Of a stretch of 64,000 nucleotides of DNA, positions 27,079 through 35,295 are shown in pieces. Each line of letters opens with the position of its first letter. Position 1 is the stretch's first letter. The position numbers and the translations under genes were made by a program. The stretch comes from Ruminococcaceae bacterium UBA5295 (lineage in GTDB: Bacteria > Bacillota > Clostridia > Oscillospirales > Acutalibacteraceae). The notes under the pieces are model-generated. The model made no database searches. It was not told the DNA's origin and saw only the letters and a program-made list of their open reading frames with translations. The stretch is from positions 106,376 to 170,375 of the forward strand of contig DHSD01000030.1 of the NCBI GenBank assembly GCA_002411365.1. The letters are read 5' to 3'.

Positions 27079-27792
27079 TCACGCGTCTTTATGCTTAACC
27101 GTTATCCTTTTCTCTGTGCCATTTCTCAGGCGCTTAATATTCGCCTTATGCCTCCAGATCAGGATAACTGAAAAAAGAAGCGCTATGGCAGTCGTTATCC
27201 ATACATACAACATTGAATATGGGCCATAGGCGGATATCCTGTTGCAATAATCATAATAGAAAAATATAAAAGTAGAAAATGGGAATGACGCTGCGGCCAA
27301 AATAGATGAAATCGAAATTATCTTTGTTATAATAAGCGTAACGATAAAAACAGAAATTGCCACAACAAATATACGCCAGTCAAGTACAAGCATAAGCGCA
27401 GAAGTTGAAAGGATACCCTTTCCTCCGTGGAATCCAAAGTAAATCGGATAAATATGGCCTACCACACATGCAAACCCTGCAAGGAACACTCCATACTGAA
27501 TATAATACGGCGGAAAATTATTTGCCGTACAGGTATGCTGAAATATAGCCTTTCCAATCAGCGAGGCAACCACACATTTTGCAAAATCGCATATGGTTGT
27601 AAAAACAGCAGCTTTTGCCCCAACTGATCGAAGCACATTGGTCATGCCGGCATTCCCGCTACCCATGCTGCGGATATCGGCATTGCTGAACTTTTTGGTG
27701 AAAATAATCGAAAAGCTCATGCTTCCAATCAGATATGCAATCAGCATGGCTGCCAGAGCCGGCATGGCAAGCGCCTCGAAGACCTTCCACAT
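27079..27792 (-). CDS. plsY: Acyl-phosphate:glycerol-3-phosphate acyltransferase PlsY
   Basis: Integral membrane enzyme of 237 residues that transfers an acyl group from acyl-phosphate (made by PlsX) to glycerol-3-phosphate, the first step of phospholipid synthesis. Family motifs are visible: SMGSGNAGMTNVLRSVG, a second loop near GHIYPIYFGFHGGKG, and a third cytoplasmic motif region. About five hydrophobic segments are seen. The C-terminal tail (HKANIKRLRNGTEKRI) is typical. It starts six bases after the der stop, an arrangement common in Clostridia, with GGAGG upstream. Confidence 0.96.
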   Translation of the reverse strand: MWKVFEALAMPALAAMLIAYLIGSMSFSIIFTKKFSNADIRSMGSGNAGMTNVLRSVGAKAAVFTTICDFAKCVVASLIGKAIFQHTCTANNFPPYYIQYGVFLAGFACVVGHIYPIYFGFHGGKGILSTSALMLVLDWRIFVVAISVFIVTLIITKIISISSILAAASFPFSTFIFFYYDYCNRISAYGPYSMLYVWITTAIALLFSVILIWRHKANIKRLRNGTEKRITVKHKDA

Positions 27793-27798
27793 ATTTCC

Positions 27799-29130
27799 TT
27801 ATCCTCCCTGTTTTTCTCCGCGCTCACGCACAACAAAGCGAATAGGTGTTCCGCTAAGGCTGAACGTTTCGCGGATAGTATTTTCCAGATAACGCTGATA
27901 AGAAAAATGAAACAGCTGTTTCGAGTTTACAAAAAATACAAAAGTCGGCGGTTTAACGCTGACCTGCGTCATATAATAAATTTTCAGCCTCCTTCCTTTA
28001 TCTGTTGGCGGCTGCACACGCGAAACAGCCTGTGACAGCACGTCGTTAAGTCTACCTGTTGAAATACGCATCGCATTTGACTTGGCAGCGCTGCAAACAG
28101 CTTCAAAAAGGTTATTTACACGCTGCCCCGTTTTCGCCGAAATAAAGATTATCTCAGCATAGGCCATAAATGAAAAATCCTGCTCAAGTTGCCTTCGGTA
28201 AAGCGACAAAGTGTGGCTGTCTTTTTCAATGGCGTCCCACTTATTTACGGCGATAACACAGCCTTTTCCGGCTTCATGCGCAAGGCCGGCGACCTTTGAG
28301 TCCTGCTCCGTGAAGCCTTCTGTCCCATCTATCATGATAATGCATACATCGCTGCGGTCGATGGCCATCTGGGCGCGCAGCGTGCTGTAATGCTCAACAG
28401 CATCCTCTACACGGCTTTTACGCCTAAGGCCCGCCGTATCAGTAAGAAGAAACCGCCCTAACGGATTTTCAACAGTAATATCTACAGCGTCGCGTGTTGT
28501 TCCGGCCTGATCTGAAACGATGCAGCGGTCTTCGCCGCAAATGTAATTTACAAGCGACGATTTACCAACATTAGGCTTACCTATGATGGCAACTTTGATT
28601 AAATCATTGCCGCCATCATCATTCTCTTCCGGCGGGAAGCGGCTTGTAACAGCGTCAAGCAAATCGCCTGTTCCATGGCCATGGACAGATGAAACCGCAA
28701 TAGGATCCCCAAGCGCAAGGTTGTAAAATTCATAAAATTCTGCGGGCGGTGCGCCCACACTGTCGCACTTATTGACGCAGAGGATTATCGGCTTTCCACT
28801 TTTGCGCAGCATAGAGGCAATCTCACTGTCAGATGAAGTTACACCCGTGCGTATATCAGTAATAAAGACAATCACATCTGCAGCTTCTATAGCTAATTCA
28901 GCCTGTTCACGTATTTTCGAAAGGATCTCATTTCCTTTGCCAGTGTCAATACCACCTGTGTCAGCAAGTGAAAAAGTTCGGCCATTCCACTCGCAGTCAG
29001 CATAGACTCTATCACGTGTAACACCTGGCGTATCATTTACAATGGAAACACGCCGTCCAACAAGTTTATTGAAAAGTGTGGATTTTCCAACATTCGGCCT
29101 GCCAACTATAGCCACGACCGGCTTTGACAT
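27799..29130 (-). CDS. der: Ribosome-assembly GTPase Der
   Basis: Double-GTPase needed for 50S maturation. Two G domains in tandem are visible: GRPNVGKST near the N-terminus with DTPG and NKCD, and GKPNVGKSSL with DTAG and NKWD. A KH-like C-terminal domain contains LKIYYMTQVSVKPPTFVFFVN. The total is about 443 residues. ATG 29130 is preferred over a GTG three codons earlier because AGGA lies about ten bases before it and family members begin MSKPVVAIVGRPN. plsY follows directly. A sigma-A-like promoter is found about 70 bp upstream. Confidence 0.97.
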   Translation of the reverse strand: MSKPVVAIVGRPNVGKSTLFNKLVGRRVSIVNDTPGVTRDRVYADCEWNGRTFSLADTGGIDTGKGNEILSKIREQAELAIEAADVIVFITDIRTGVTSSDSEIASMLRKSGKPIILCVNKCDSVGAPPAEFYEFYNLALGDPIAVSSVHGHGTGDLLDAVTSRFPPEENDDGGNDLIKVAIIGKPNVGKSSLVNYICGEDRCIVSDQAGTTRDAVDITVENPLGRFLLTDTAGLRRKSRVEDAVEHYSTLRAQMAIDRSDVCIIMIDGTEGFTEQDSKVAGLAHEAGKGCVIAVNKWDAIEKDSHTLSLYRRQLEQDFSFMAYAEIIFISAKTGQRVNNLFEAVCSAAKSNAMRISTGRLNDVLSQAVSRVQPPTDKGRRLKIYYMTQVSVKPPTFVFFVNSKQLFHFSYQRYLENTIRETFSLSGTPIRFVVRERGEKQGG

Positions 29131-29195
29131 CCACGTCACTTCCTGTTCTAAATAATTAAATATTATAGTTATTTTTTAACTTTTATTATATTAAG

Positions 29196-29224
29196 ATTAT
29201 GGCATGATTTTTTTGTTTCGTCAA
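29196..29224 (-). promoter_or_regulatory. Sigma-A promoter of der-plsY
   Basis: On the minus strand TTGACG (29219-29224) and CATAAT (29196-29201) are spaced 17 bp. It lies between der and the transposase relic, so it was not supplied by the relic itself. Confidence 0.65.
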
Positions 29225-29289
29225 GCAGTCAAAGAAAATAATTATACAACGGCCGAGCCGTGGTTTTTTCATTTGCGGGCAAAGCCCTA

Positions 29290-29427
29290 TTATTTTTCTC
29301 GCATTTTCCCTGCTGTGCCAACATAATATCCCTGCGCCCAAATTCTCGGTTCCTGTATAAAATACTCTGCTCCGATATTCATGCGAAAATACAATATGAT
29401 ATTTGCAATTCCATTTTGTGAGATAAA
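29290..29427 (-). pseudogene. Degraded IS200/IS605-type transposase remnant
   Basis: The 438-bp stretch 29140-29578 has no intact gene. On the minus strand a 45-codon fragment reads GIANIILYFRMNIGAEYFIQ and then RIWAQGYYVGTAGKMREK before a stop. The pattern RxWxxGYYVxTxG matches the C-terminal part of TnpA Y1 transposases of the IS200/IS605 family (typically R-FW-GYYV-T-G). The N-terminal HUH part and the later catalytic-Tyr helix are missing. Small palindromes flank the fragment on both sides: around 29500-29520, and ACGGC-TCG-GCCGT near 29250-29262. The match is short, so the call is tentative. Confidence 0.5.
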
Positions 29428-29531
29428 CTAATGGATGCTATTCATGATTTTGAATGTCTTCCCTTGCTTTCTACATATTCGGCAAAAGCCTTTTGCGAAA
29501 CCACTCTCCTATAGAGTGGTCTTTCTAATAC

Positions 29532-29560
29532 AAAAAAAAGAAGGATGTACATCCTTCTTT
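29532..29560 (-). terminator. Terminator of the yceD-rpmF operon
   Basis: AAAGAAGGATGT and its perfect complement (29537-29560) form a 24-bp palindrome. On the minus strand it is followed by a T run. It lies 18 bp after the rpmF stop. Confidence 0.85.
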
Positions 29561-29578
29561 CAAACAGCAGGAACAGGC

Positions 29579-29764
29579 TCAGGCATTCGTTGTCTTTATA
29601 ACTTCTCTGCCTTTGTAATAGCCGCAATTACTGCATACTTTATGCGGGGCAGTCAGTTCTCCGCATTTTGGGCATTTAACCAATGCAGGCTCACTGATTT
29701 TCCATACATTGGAACGTCTCTTATTCTGCCTTGCGCTTGAAGTTTTTCTCTTTGGTACTGCCAT
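29579..29764 (-). CDS. rpmF: 50S ribosomal protein L32, zinc-binding type
   Basis: Ribosomal protein of 61 residues, MAVPKRKTSSARQNKRRSN, with the four-cysteine zinc ribbon CPKCGE and CSNCGYY. The ATG at 29764 is chosen, with AGGAGGTG upstream; a GTG three codons earlier overlaps the ribosome site itself. It follows the YceD/DUF177 gene by 43 bp, the widespread yceD-rpmF pair, and ends at a strong terminator. Confidence 0.97.
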   Translation of the reverse strand: MAVPKRKTSSARQNKRRSNVWKISEPALVKCPKCGELTAPHKVCSNCGYYKGREVIKTTNA

Positions 29765-29807
29765 GTTCAGCACCTCCTTGCAAATTATATTTAAGGCAAA
29801 TTCAAAA

Positions 29808-30302
29808 TTAGTGGATAAGATTTTTCAGCATATCGAACCGCGTGTCGGTCTGCTGAATGTTGCAGCCGCATGGGCCATCGTTCAGGTTCTTGCCACACAC
29901 AGGGCAAATTCCCTTGCAGTCTTCTTTACACAGGAACTTTGTAGGAAGCTGTAGAAGAATATCTTCACGTGCCAGTTCATCAAGATTAAGCCGCTCATCA
30001 TGCACTTCAACAAAACGGTCATCATTGTCATTTTCAAGAGAAACGACAAGAATATGCGAAAAAGGATAACACAAATCCTTTTCAATCTGCCTTGCGCACC
30101 GGTCACACGGAACTGAAAAATGAAATGACGCGGTGAATTTCAACTCCGCAAATCCGGATTTTCCCGTTACGGCTCCTTCAATTTCCACCGGTGACACAAA
30201 TGGATGGACATTGTCTACCTCAACCTGAGACATATCCATTTCATACTTAAAAGGAAGCAAACCGCTCCGGTCAGCTAATATCTTCTTTAAATCAAGGATC
30301 AT
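29808..30302 (-). CDS. YceD/DUF177-family protein
   Basis: Conserved protein of about 164 residues found next to rpmF in most bacteria and linked to large-subunit rRNA maturation. It has two Cys pairs: CDRCARQ in the middle, and the C-terminal CKEDCKGICPVCGKNLNDGPCGC typical of the family. Start ATG 30302 has AGG six bases upstream; a GTG five codons earlier is less likely. It shares one strong promoter with rpmF. The molecular role is not well defined in the literature I can cite, so function is given only by family. Confidence 0.9.
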   Translation of the reverse strand: MILDLKKILADRSGLLPFKYEMDMSQVEVDNVHPFVSPVEIEGAVTGKSGFAELKFTASFHFSVPCDRCARQIEKDLCYPFSHILVVSLENDNDDRFVEVHDERLNLDELAREDILLQLPTKFLCKEDCKGICPVCGKNLNDGPCGCNIQQTDTRFDMLKNLIH

Positions 30303-30328
30303 ACCATACCTCGGCACTACATTTTTTA

Positions 30329-30357
30329 ATTATATCGGCAAAGTGCCTTTTTGTCAA
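30329..30357 (-). promoter_or_regulatory. Consensus sigma-A promoter of yceD-rpmF
   Basis: On the minus strand TTGACA (30352-30357) and TATAAT (30329-30334) are perfect boxes with a 17-bp spacer, 27 bases before the YceD gene start codon. Confidence 0.9.
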
Positions 30358-30429
30358 TAGTATTCCGCAAAGCCGTCAAATCCGAGAAATAGGCCGGAGC
30401 GCAAAGCACCTCAGCTTAAGTGGCGAAGA

Positions 30430-30846
30430 TCAGACGATTTTTGCTATCTTGCGAATCGAATCCGGGAGAATACTTTCTTCTGCAGAAACAAGTAGCGTTA
30501 TTTTCGTGTCAGCAATTGATGAAAGCTTATTCATTTTCTCAGCGAAAGAAGCAAGAACAAGTATGTCCTGCCCTATAATTTTCATCGTCGAGTCAACAAA
30601 TATATCCGTAACATCATAGTTACCGGCACAAATGCCGCAAATGAACCCGCTCAAGGCATCAAGTCCCTGAATGCCATAGGAATCAATGTTGATAAGGCGC
30701 ACATCATGTGAAATGTCGTAATTAAGATGAGTGCCTTTCGCAATGACAACTACATTTCCATTTGAATTTTGGGCTGCCTGGTTGGCATGCTCCACAAGCC
30801 TTTTCGTCTTTCCGGTTCCCTTTTTCCCGATAATAAGATTTATCAT
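30430..30846 (-). CDS. Small P-loop ATP-binding protein of unknown function
   Basis: A 138-residue protein I cannot assign to a named family. It begins MINLIIGKKGTGKTKRLVEH, where GKKGTGKT is a Walker A P-loop. DIFVDSTMKI may act as Walker B. The remaining chain looks like a compact alpha/beta NTPase with no membrane segment or partner domain; KITLLVSAEESILPDSIRKIAK closes it. It follows pgi by 57 bp on the same strand with a GAGGAG ribosome site, so it may be cotranscribed, but no functional link to glycolysis is apparent. Lack of a clear arginine-finger motif makes a AAA+ role unlikely. Confidence 0.75.
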   Translation of the reverse strand: MINLIIGKKGTGKTKRLVEHANQAAQNSNGNVVVIAKGTHLNYDISHDVRLINIDSYGIQGLDALSGFICGICAGNYDVTDIFVDSTMKIIGQDILVLASFAEKMNKLSSIADTKITLLVSAEESILPDSIRKIAKIV

Positions 30847-30903
30847 GGTTTGCTCCTCCTAATATATAAATTATTGCCGGTTGCGGCCCTCTGAAGACAT
30901 AAT

Positions 30904-32244
30904 TTATTTTTTAAGGCGTGCTTCCAGAACAGCTTTTTCACCTTCATAGCCCGGTTTGCCAAGAAGGGCAAACATATTTTTCTTATAGCTTTCAACGCCC
31001 GGCTGGTTGAACGGGTTTATGCCAAGCAGATACCCTGAAACCGCGCAGGCTTTTTCAAAGAAATAAATCAGGCTGCCGAGAGATTCCTCAGAAAAATCGG
31101 GGACATGAATGATTGTATTAGGCACACCGCCGTCAGTATGGGCAAGTAACGTGCCTTCGAAAGCTTTTTCATTCACATATGACATTTTCCGGCCAGCCAA
31201 GAAATTAAGGCCGTCAGCATTATCGGCATCCTTTTCGATTACAAGGTCTTCGACAGGCTTGTCAACAATTACTACCGTCTCCATCAGGCTGCGCCTGCCT
31301 TGCTGTATATACTGGCCAAGAGAATGCAGGTCTGTTGTGAAAATACATGAAGCAGGGAACAGGCCCTTATTGTCTTTGCCTTCACTTTCACTGAAAAGCT
31401 GCTTCCACCATTCACCCATCATCTGAAAACGCGGCTCATAGCTTGCGAGGATTTCAACTTCCTTGCCTCTGCGGTACAGGATATTACGAATCGCCGCATA
31501 GCGGTAGCAGTCGTTTTTTGAAAGGTCAGGATTGTCAAATTCATTCATTGATATTGCGGCGCCTTTCATCAGCGATGAAATATCCGCGCCTGAAACGGCA
31601 ATTGGCAGCAAACCTACAGCCGTAAGTACAGAGTAGCGCCCGCCAACATCGTCAGGCACCACAAAAGTTTCATACCCTTCACGGTCTGCAAGTGCTTTCA
31701 GCGTTCCGTGTGCCTTGTCAGTTGTGCAGTAAATGCGTTTTGCCGCCTCTGTTTTGCCATACTTTTTCTCAAGCAAGCTGCGGAAAAAGCGGAATGCAAC
31801 AGACGGCTCCGTTGTTGTGCCCGACTTTGAAATGACGTTTACTGAAATGTCTTTCCCTTTACAGAGCTCCAGGGTTTCTGTCAAAGTTGTTGAGCTTAAG
31901 CTGTTACCTATGAAATAAATATCCGGTGTATCTTTCTTTAATGAATTATAGTTCTGTGACTTCAGAAACTCGATTGCCGCGCGCGCACCCAGATATGAAC
32001 CGCCTATGCCTATAACTACAAAAGCCTGAGAGTTAGAGCGTATACGCTCTGCGGCTTTCAGGATACGGTCGAATTCATTTTTATCATACGTCTCCGGAAG
32101 GTGTATCCACCCGCGAAAATCACTGCCAAGGCCTGTACCATCATGGAGCATTTCATGGGCAAGCCGCACCTGCGGTGCAATTCCCTCATACTCCTCATCA
32201 TCTATAAAGCCTGAAAGGTGCTGCATATCAAGCTTAACTGACAT
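30904..32244 (-). CDS. pgi: Glucose-6-phosphate isomerase
   Basis: Cytoplasmic enzyme of 446 residues that interconverts glucose-6-phosphate and fructose-6-phosphate. Family landmarks are [19 protein letters not shown] (phosphate-binding region), [16 protein letters not shown], a [14 protein letters not shown] motif and the C-terminal [12 protein letters not shown]. The length is that of Gram-positive Pgi, about 100 residues shorter than the E. coli form. AGGAGG lies eight bases before the start, and a sigma-A-like promoter stands about 50 bp upstream. Confidence 0.97.
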   Translation of the reverse strand: MSVKLDMQHLSGFIDDEEYEGIAPQVRLAHEMLHDGTGLGSDFRGWIHLPETYDKNEFDRILKAAERIRSNSQAFVVIGIGGSYLGARAAIEFLKSQNYNSLKKDTPDIYFIGNSLSSTTLTETLELCKGKDISVNVISKSGTTTEPSVAFRFFRSLLEKKYGKTEAAKRIYCTTDKAHGTLKALADREGYETFVVPDDVGGRYSVLTAVGLLPIAVSGADISSLMKGAAISMNEFDNPDLSKNDCYRYAAIRNILYRRGKEVEILASYEPRFQMMGEWWKQLFSESEGKDNKGLFPASCIFTTDLHSLGQYIQQGRRSLMETVVIVDKPVEDLVIEKDADNADGLNFLAGRKMSYVNEKAFEGTLLAHTDGGVPNTIIHVPDFSEESLGSLIYFFEKACAVSGYLLGINPFNQPGVESYKKNMFALLGKPGYEGEKAVLEARLKK

Positions 32245-32296
32245 TATTCATCCTCCTGACACTGCAATTCAATATAATATATATTTTTATAAGTCT

Positions 32297-32325
32297 ATTT
32301 TACATTATGCGATAAAACTTTGCAA
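32297..32325 (-). promoter_or_regulatory. Sigma-A promoter of pgi
   Basis: On the minus strand TTGCAA (32320-32325) and TAAAAT (32297-32302) are separated by 17 bp, followed by an AT-rich leader to pgi. Confidence 0.7.
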
Positions 32326-32370
32326 GGACTTTGCACACTCAGAAGGCGCATTTTTTCGACTGCTGGGAAA

Positions 32371-33516
32371 TTATTTCATAAGAAGTTCAAGAAGCAGCAT
32401 ATGGAAAACTGAAGAAAACGAAATCTTCTCCACTGACGTTTTAGCCCTGATGTTATATTCCTGCAGTGTCTCTCCGCCGAGTGTGCATATTATTTTCCCG
32501 AGCACCTGCCCTTTTTTTACCGGCGCTGCTACGCCTTTCTGCATACTTACCTGATATTTTACGGCTCCGCCCTTGCCCTTCGGGACAAGCAGGCTTGTTC
32601 CAGAATCGACATCAACCGCTACCTGCTTTTCCATGCCGTTCCTCACTTCCGCAGGATTGGTGGCTTCTTTAGGAATAGATGGCACAGCAACAGACCAGTT
32701 GGCAAAACCGTAATCCAGCAGAGACGCAGCGCTTGAAAAGCGCACTTTCGTGTCTGGGCACCCAAGCACAACAGCTATGAGGCTCACGCCGTTGCGCTGG
32801 GCAGTTGCGTCCATACAACTTCCTGCTTTGCTCGTTGTGCCTGTTTTAAGGCCTGTGATGCCTTTATATGACTTCAGCAGCTTATTTGTGTTTACAAGTT
32901 GGGTTTTTCCGCCGCGCAGGTAATCAATCCATGTTTTAGTATAATTGAAGATTCTCGGATACCGCACCAGTTCGCGTGACATAGTGGCAATATCCCATGT
33001 GGACGTAACATGCCCATCCTCGTCGAGGCCATAGCAGTTTTTGAAAACAGTGTCATTCATGTGGAGCTGTTTTGCTTTGCTGTTCATCTGGGCGACAAAC
33101 TCCTCTTCGCTGCCGGCAAGGTATTCACCGAGCGCGACCGCGCAGTCGTTTGCGCTTGCTATAACAGTCGCTTTCAGCAAATCATCGACAGTCATCGTTT
33201 CGCCCGGCTTCAGCCATATCTGCGAGCCACCCATGGAAGCAGCATGCTGGCTTACCGAAACTTTGTCTGAAAGGCCAATTTTACCGGAATCAAGCGCTTC
33301 CATAACAAGCAGAAGCGTCATTACCTTCGTGATTGACGCGCAGGCACGTTTTTCATGCGGATTTTTTTCAAAAAGGACCTTGCCCGTCTGGGCTTCCATC
33401 AGTATTGCCGACGGTGCTTTCATCTCCTGCGCGGAAACAGCGGATGCGCCAAGCGGAAGGCCTGCAAATGTTATAGCTGATGCAAGAAAACATGCAGCCG
33501 TTTTTCTCAGTTTCAT
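32371..33516 (-). CDS. D-alanyl-D-alanine carboxypeptidase (DacF/PBP5-like, S11)
   Basis: Exported low-molecular-weight penicillin-binding protein of 381 residues that trims the terminal D-Ala of peptidoglycan. Residues 1-29 are a signal peptide (MKLRKTAACFLASAITFAGLP). Active-site motifs are complete: SITK at 61-64, SAN at 121-123 and KTG at 224-226. A beta-rich C-terminal domain follows, ending in an amphipathic helix (about 368-381, VFHMLLLELLMK) that would anchor it to the membrane. ATG 33516 has GGGGGTG upstream; an earlier in-frame start would add 19 residues before the signal peptide. Whether it is vegetative (DacA) or sporulation (DacF, DacB) cannot be told. Confidence 0.93.
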   Translation of the reverse strand: MKLRKTAACFLASAITFAGLPLGASAVSAQEMKAPSAILMEAQTGKVLFEKNPHEKRACASITKVMTLLLVMEALDSGKIGLSDKVSVSQHAASMGGSQIWLKPGETMTVDDLLKATVIASANDCAVALGEYLAGSEEEFVAQMNSKAKQLHMNDTVFKNCYGLDEDGHVTSTWDIATMSRELVRYPRIFNYTKTWIDYLRGGKTQLVNTNKLLKSYKGITGLKTGTTSKAGSCMDATAQRNGVSLIAVVLGCPDTKVRFSSAASLLDYGFANWSVAVPSIPKEATNPAEVRNGMEKQVAVDVDSGTSLLVPKGKGGAVKYQVSMQKGVAAPVKKGQVLGKIICTLGGETLQEYNIRAKTSVEKISFSSVFHMLLLELLMK

Positions 33517-33686
33517 ATCCGGCACCCCCAATTTCATATTTAATCTTATGCCCGAGAGTGCGGTTCTATCCATTCTTTTTCTTCACGCACCTGTAGACTT
33601 TAACTTTCCTTGACAAAACTGCTTCTGGCAGAGTAAGATTATAATTATTGTGTTTTATATGTTTTCAGAATTTCTGGAGGAACCTG

Positions 33687-34277
33687 ATGGACTATGTTTC
33701 CCTATGCGGCATTGCAGTAGGCCTTGCAATGGACGCATTCGCTGTCAGCATCACAAACGGCGCCGTAACAAGGCGCGTAACACCGCGCTTTGCTTTTAAA
33801 GTTGCACTCTGCTTTGGTCTTTTTCAGGCCGGTATGCCCGCAGCAGGCTGGCTTGTGGGCAAAGCTGGAGAAAGCATAATAAAAGCCGTGGACCATTGGA
33901 TTGCGCTTATACTTTTAAGCTATATCGGCATAAGCATGATTGCGGAGTCGCACAGCAAAAAAAAGTCAGGTGTCGAATGCGGCAGGCATGACGATATATC
34001 CGCAAAAGCGCTGATTATGCTTGGTGTTGCAACAAGCATTGACGCGCTCGCCACAGGCGTTATCCTGCCGTCTGCTGTCGGTGCTTCCACAGTTCCTTTA
34101 ATGCTTATTTCAATTTTTCTTATAGGAATTATCACTTTTATCATTTCTTACGCGGGCGTTTATATAGGCAAGAAATTTGGTACTGCCTGCGCAGGCTACG
34201 CGGAAACGGTCGGCGGGATTGTGCTTATTGCCATGGGCATAAAAATTTTTATCGAGCACATGTTTTTTAATGGCTGA
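33687..34277 (+). CDS. mntP: Manganese efflux pump MntP
   Basis: Small membrane exporter of 196 residues. Two repeat halves carry the conserved aspartate motifs AMDAFAVSITNG and TSIDALATGV. About six transmembrane segments are seen. GGAGG lies six bases before ATG 33687; a longer frame starting at 33648 is discarded. In other bacteria mntP is controlled by Mn-sensing regulators or a yybP-ykoY riboswitch, but the upstream 170 bp show no obvious example of either. It is divergent from the carboxypeptidase and convergent with the transketolase genes. Confidence 0.95.
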   Translation: MDYVSLCGIAVGLAMDAFAVSITNGAVTRRVTPRFAFKVALCFGLFQAGMPAAGWLVGKAGESIIKAVDHWIALILLSYIGISMIAESHSKKKSGVECGRHDDISAKALIMLGVATSIDALATGVILPSAVGASTVPLMLISIFLIGIITFIISYAGVYIGKKFGTACAGYAETVGGIVLIAMGIKIFIEHMFFNG

Positions 34278-34291
34278 GTTAGTTTAATTAC

Positions 34292-34330
34292 AAAAACAGG
34301 CTGCCGGAAAATTCCGGCAGCCTGTTTTTT
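34292..34330. terminator. Bidirectional terminator between mntP and transketolase
   Basis: AAAAACAGGCTGCCGGAA and TTCCGGCAGCCTGTTTTT form an 18-bp stem with a two-base centre. A and T runs on both sides allow it to serve both convergent genes. Confidence 0.93.
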
Positions 34331-34347
34331 ACCCAACTAAACTATTT

Positions 34348-35295
34348 TTACTTTTTGCCAAGTGCCTTTTTCGTTACTTCAACAATATGCGGCGCACAGA
34401 GGCCGTAAGCGTCAAGCAGCGCAGCGGCCGGCCCAGAATGGCCAAACTCGTCGTTTATGCCGATTTTAACTACCGGCACAGGGCACTCTTCACAAAGCAC
34501 GCTGCACACAGCGTCACCGAGACCGCCGATTACATTATGCTCTTCTACAGTTATAATTTTGCCCGTCTCTTTTGCAGCTTTTACAATAATGTCGCGGTCG
34601 ATAGGCTTTATGGTATGGATATTTATCAGGCGGGCATCAATGCCCGCTTTTTCCAGCTCTTTCACAGCTTCGAGTGCACGTGAAACCATAAGGCCTGTTG
34701 CGATTATAGTTACGTCTTTTCCGTCGCGAAGTGTTATGCCTTTGCCAATCTCAAAATGGTAGTCATCTGAATTATTGAAGCTTTCCACGGCAAGGCGCCC
34801 AAGGCGCAGATAAACAGGCCCCTTGTATGCTGCCGCCGCTTTTACAGCGGCACACATCTCATAGTGGTCTGACGGATTCAGCACGACCATACCCGGTATG
34901 GAGCGCATAAGCGCAATATCTTCAAGGCACTGGTGGGTGGCACCGTCTTCGCCGACGGAAATGCCAGCGTGTGAGCCCACAATTTTAACATTAAGGTGCG
35001 GGTAGCCTACTGAGTTGCGCACCTGCTCAAAAGCACGCCCTGCTGCAAACATGGCAAAAGATGTTGCGAACGGTATCTTTCCGCATGTTGCAAGCCCTGC
35101 TGCAACACCTATCATGTTGCTTTCGGCAATGCCGCAGTCTATGAAGCGTTCCGGAAATTTTTCCTTAAAGAATTTTGTCTTTGTCGCTTCCGAAAGGTCG
35201 GCGTCAAGGACGACTATGTCAGGATTTGTTTTTCCAAGCTCCACCAAAGTAAGGCCATAACTTTCACGCGTTGCCTTTTTTACCATTTCAGCCAT
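34348..35295 (-). CDS. Transketolase, C-terminal subunit
   Basis: The pyrimidine-binding and C-terminal half of transketolase, 315 residues, encoded apart from the N-terminal half. It contains ERFIDCGIAESNMIGVAAGLA, the SHAGISVGEDGATHQCLEDIALMRSIPGM segment and a transketolase C-terminal domain (about 190-310) with EEHNVIGGLGDAV. With the upstream gene it should form a heterotetramer that moves two-carbon units in the pentose phosphate pathway. The start codon follows the stop of the N-terminal gene immediately and has GGAGG inside the end of that gene. The split form is common in Clostridia and archaea. Confidence 0.96.
   Translation of the reverse strand: MAEMVKKATRESYGLTLVELGKTNPDIVVLDADLSEATKTKFFKEKFPERFIDCGIAESNMIGVAAGLATCGKIPFATSFAMFAAGRAFEQVRNSVGYPHLNVKIVGSHAGISVGEDGATHQCLEDIALMRSIPGMVVLNPSDHYEMCAAVKAAAAYKGPVYLRLGRLAVESFNNSDDYHFEIGKGITLRDGKDVTIIATGLMVSRALEAVKELEKAGIDARLINIHTIKPIDRDIIVKAAKETGKIITVEEHNVIGGLGDAVCSVLCEECPVPVVKIGINDEFGHSGPAAALLDAYGLCAPHIVEVTKKALGKK

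Noticed and set aside
29500..29520. ACCACTC / GAGTGGT hairpin as an extra terminator for rpmF
   Set aside because: It has no T run on the minus strand and lies beyond the strong terminator at 29532-29560. It is better explained as an end palindrome of the transposase relic.
33610..33645. TTGACA and TATAAT upstream of mntP as a promoter
   Set aside because: Both boxes are perfect, but they are 24 bp apart, too far for sigma-A. Listed here rather than as a feature.
33574..33686. yybP-ykoY manganese riboswitch before mntP
   Set aside because: The leader is short and AT-rich, and I could not find the conserved paired elements of that class.
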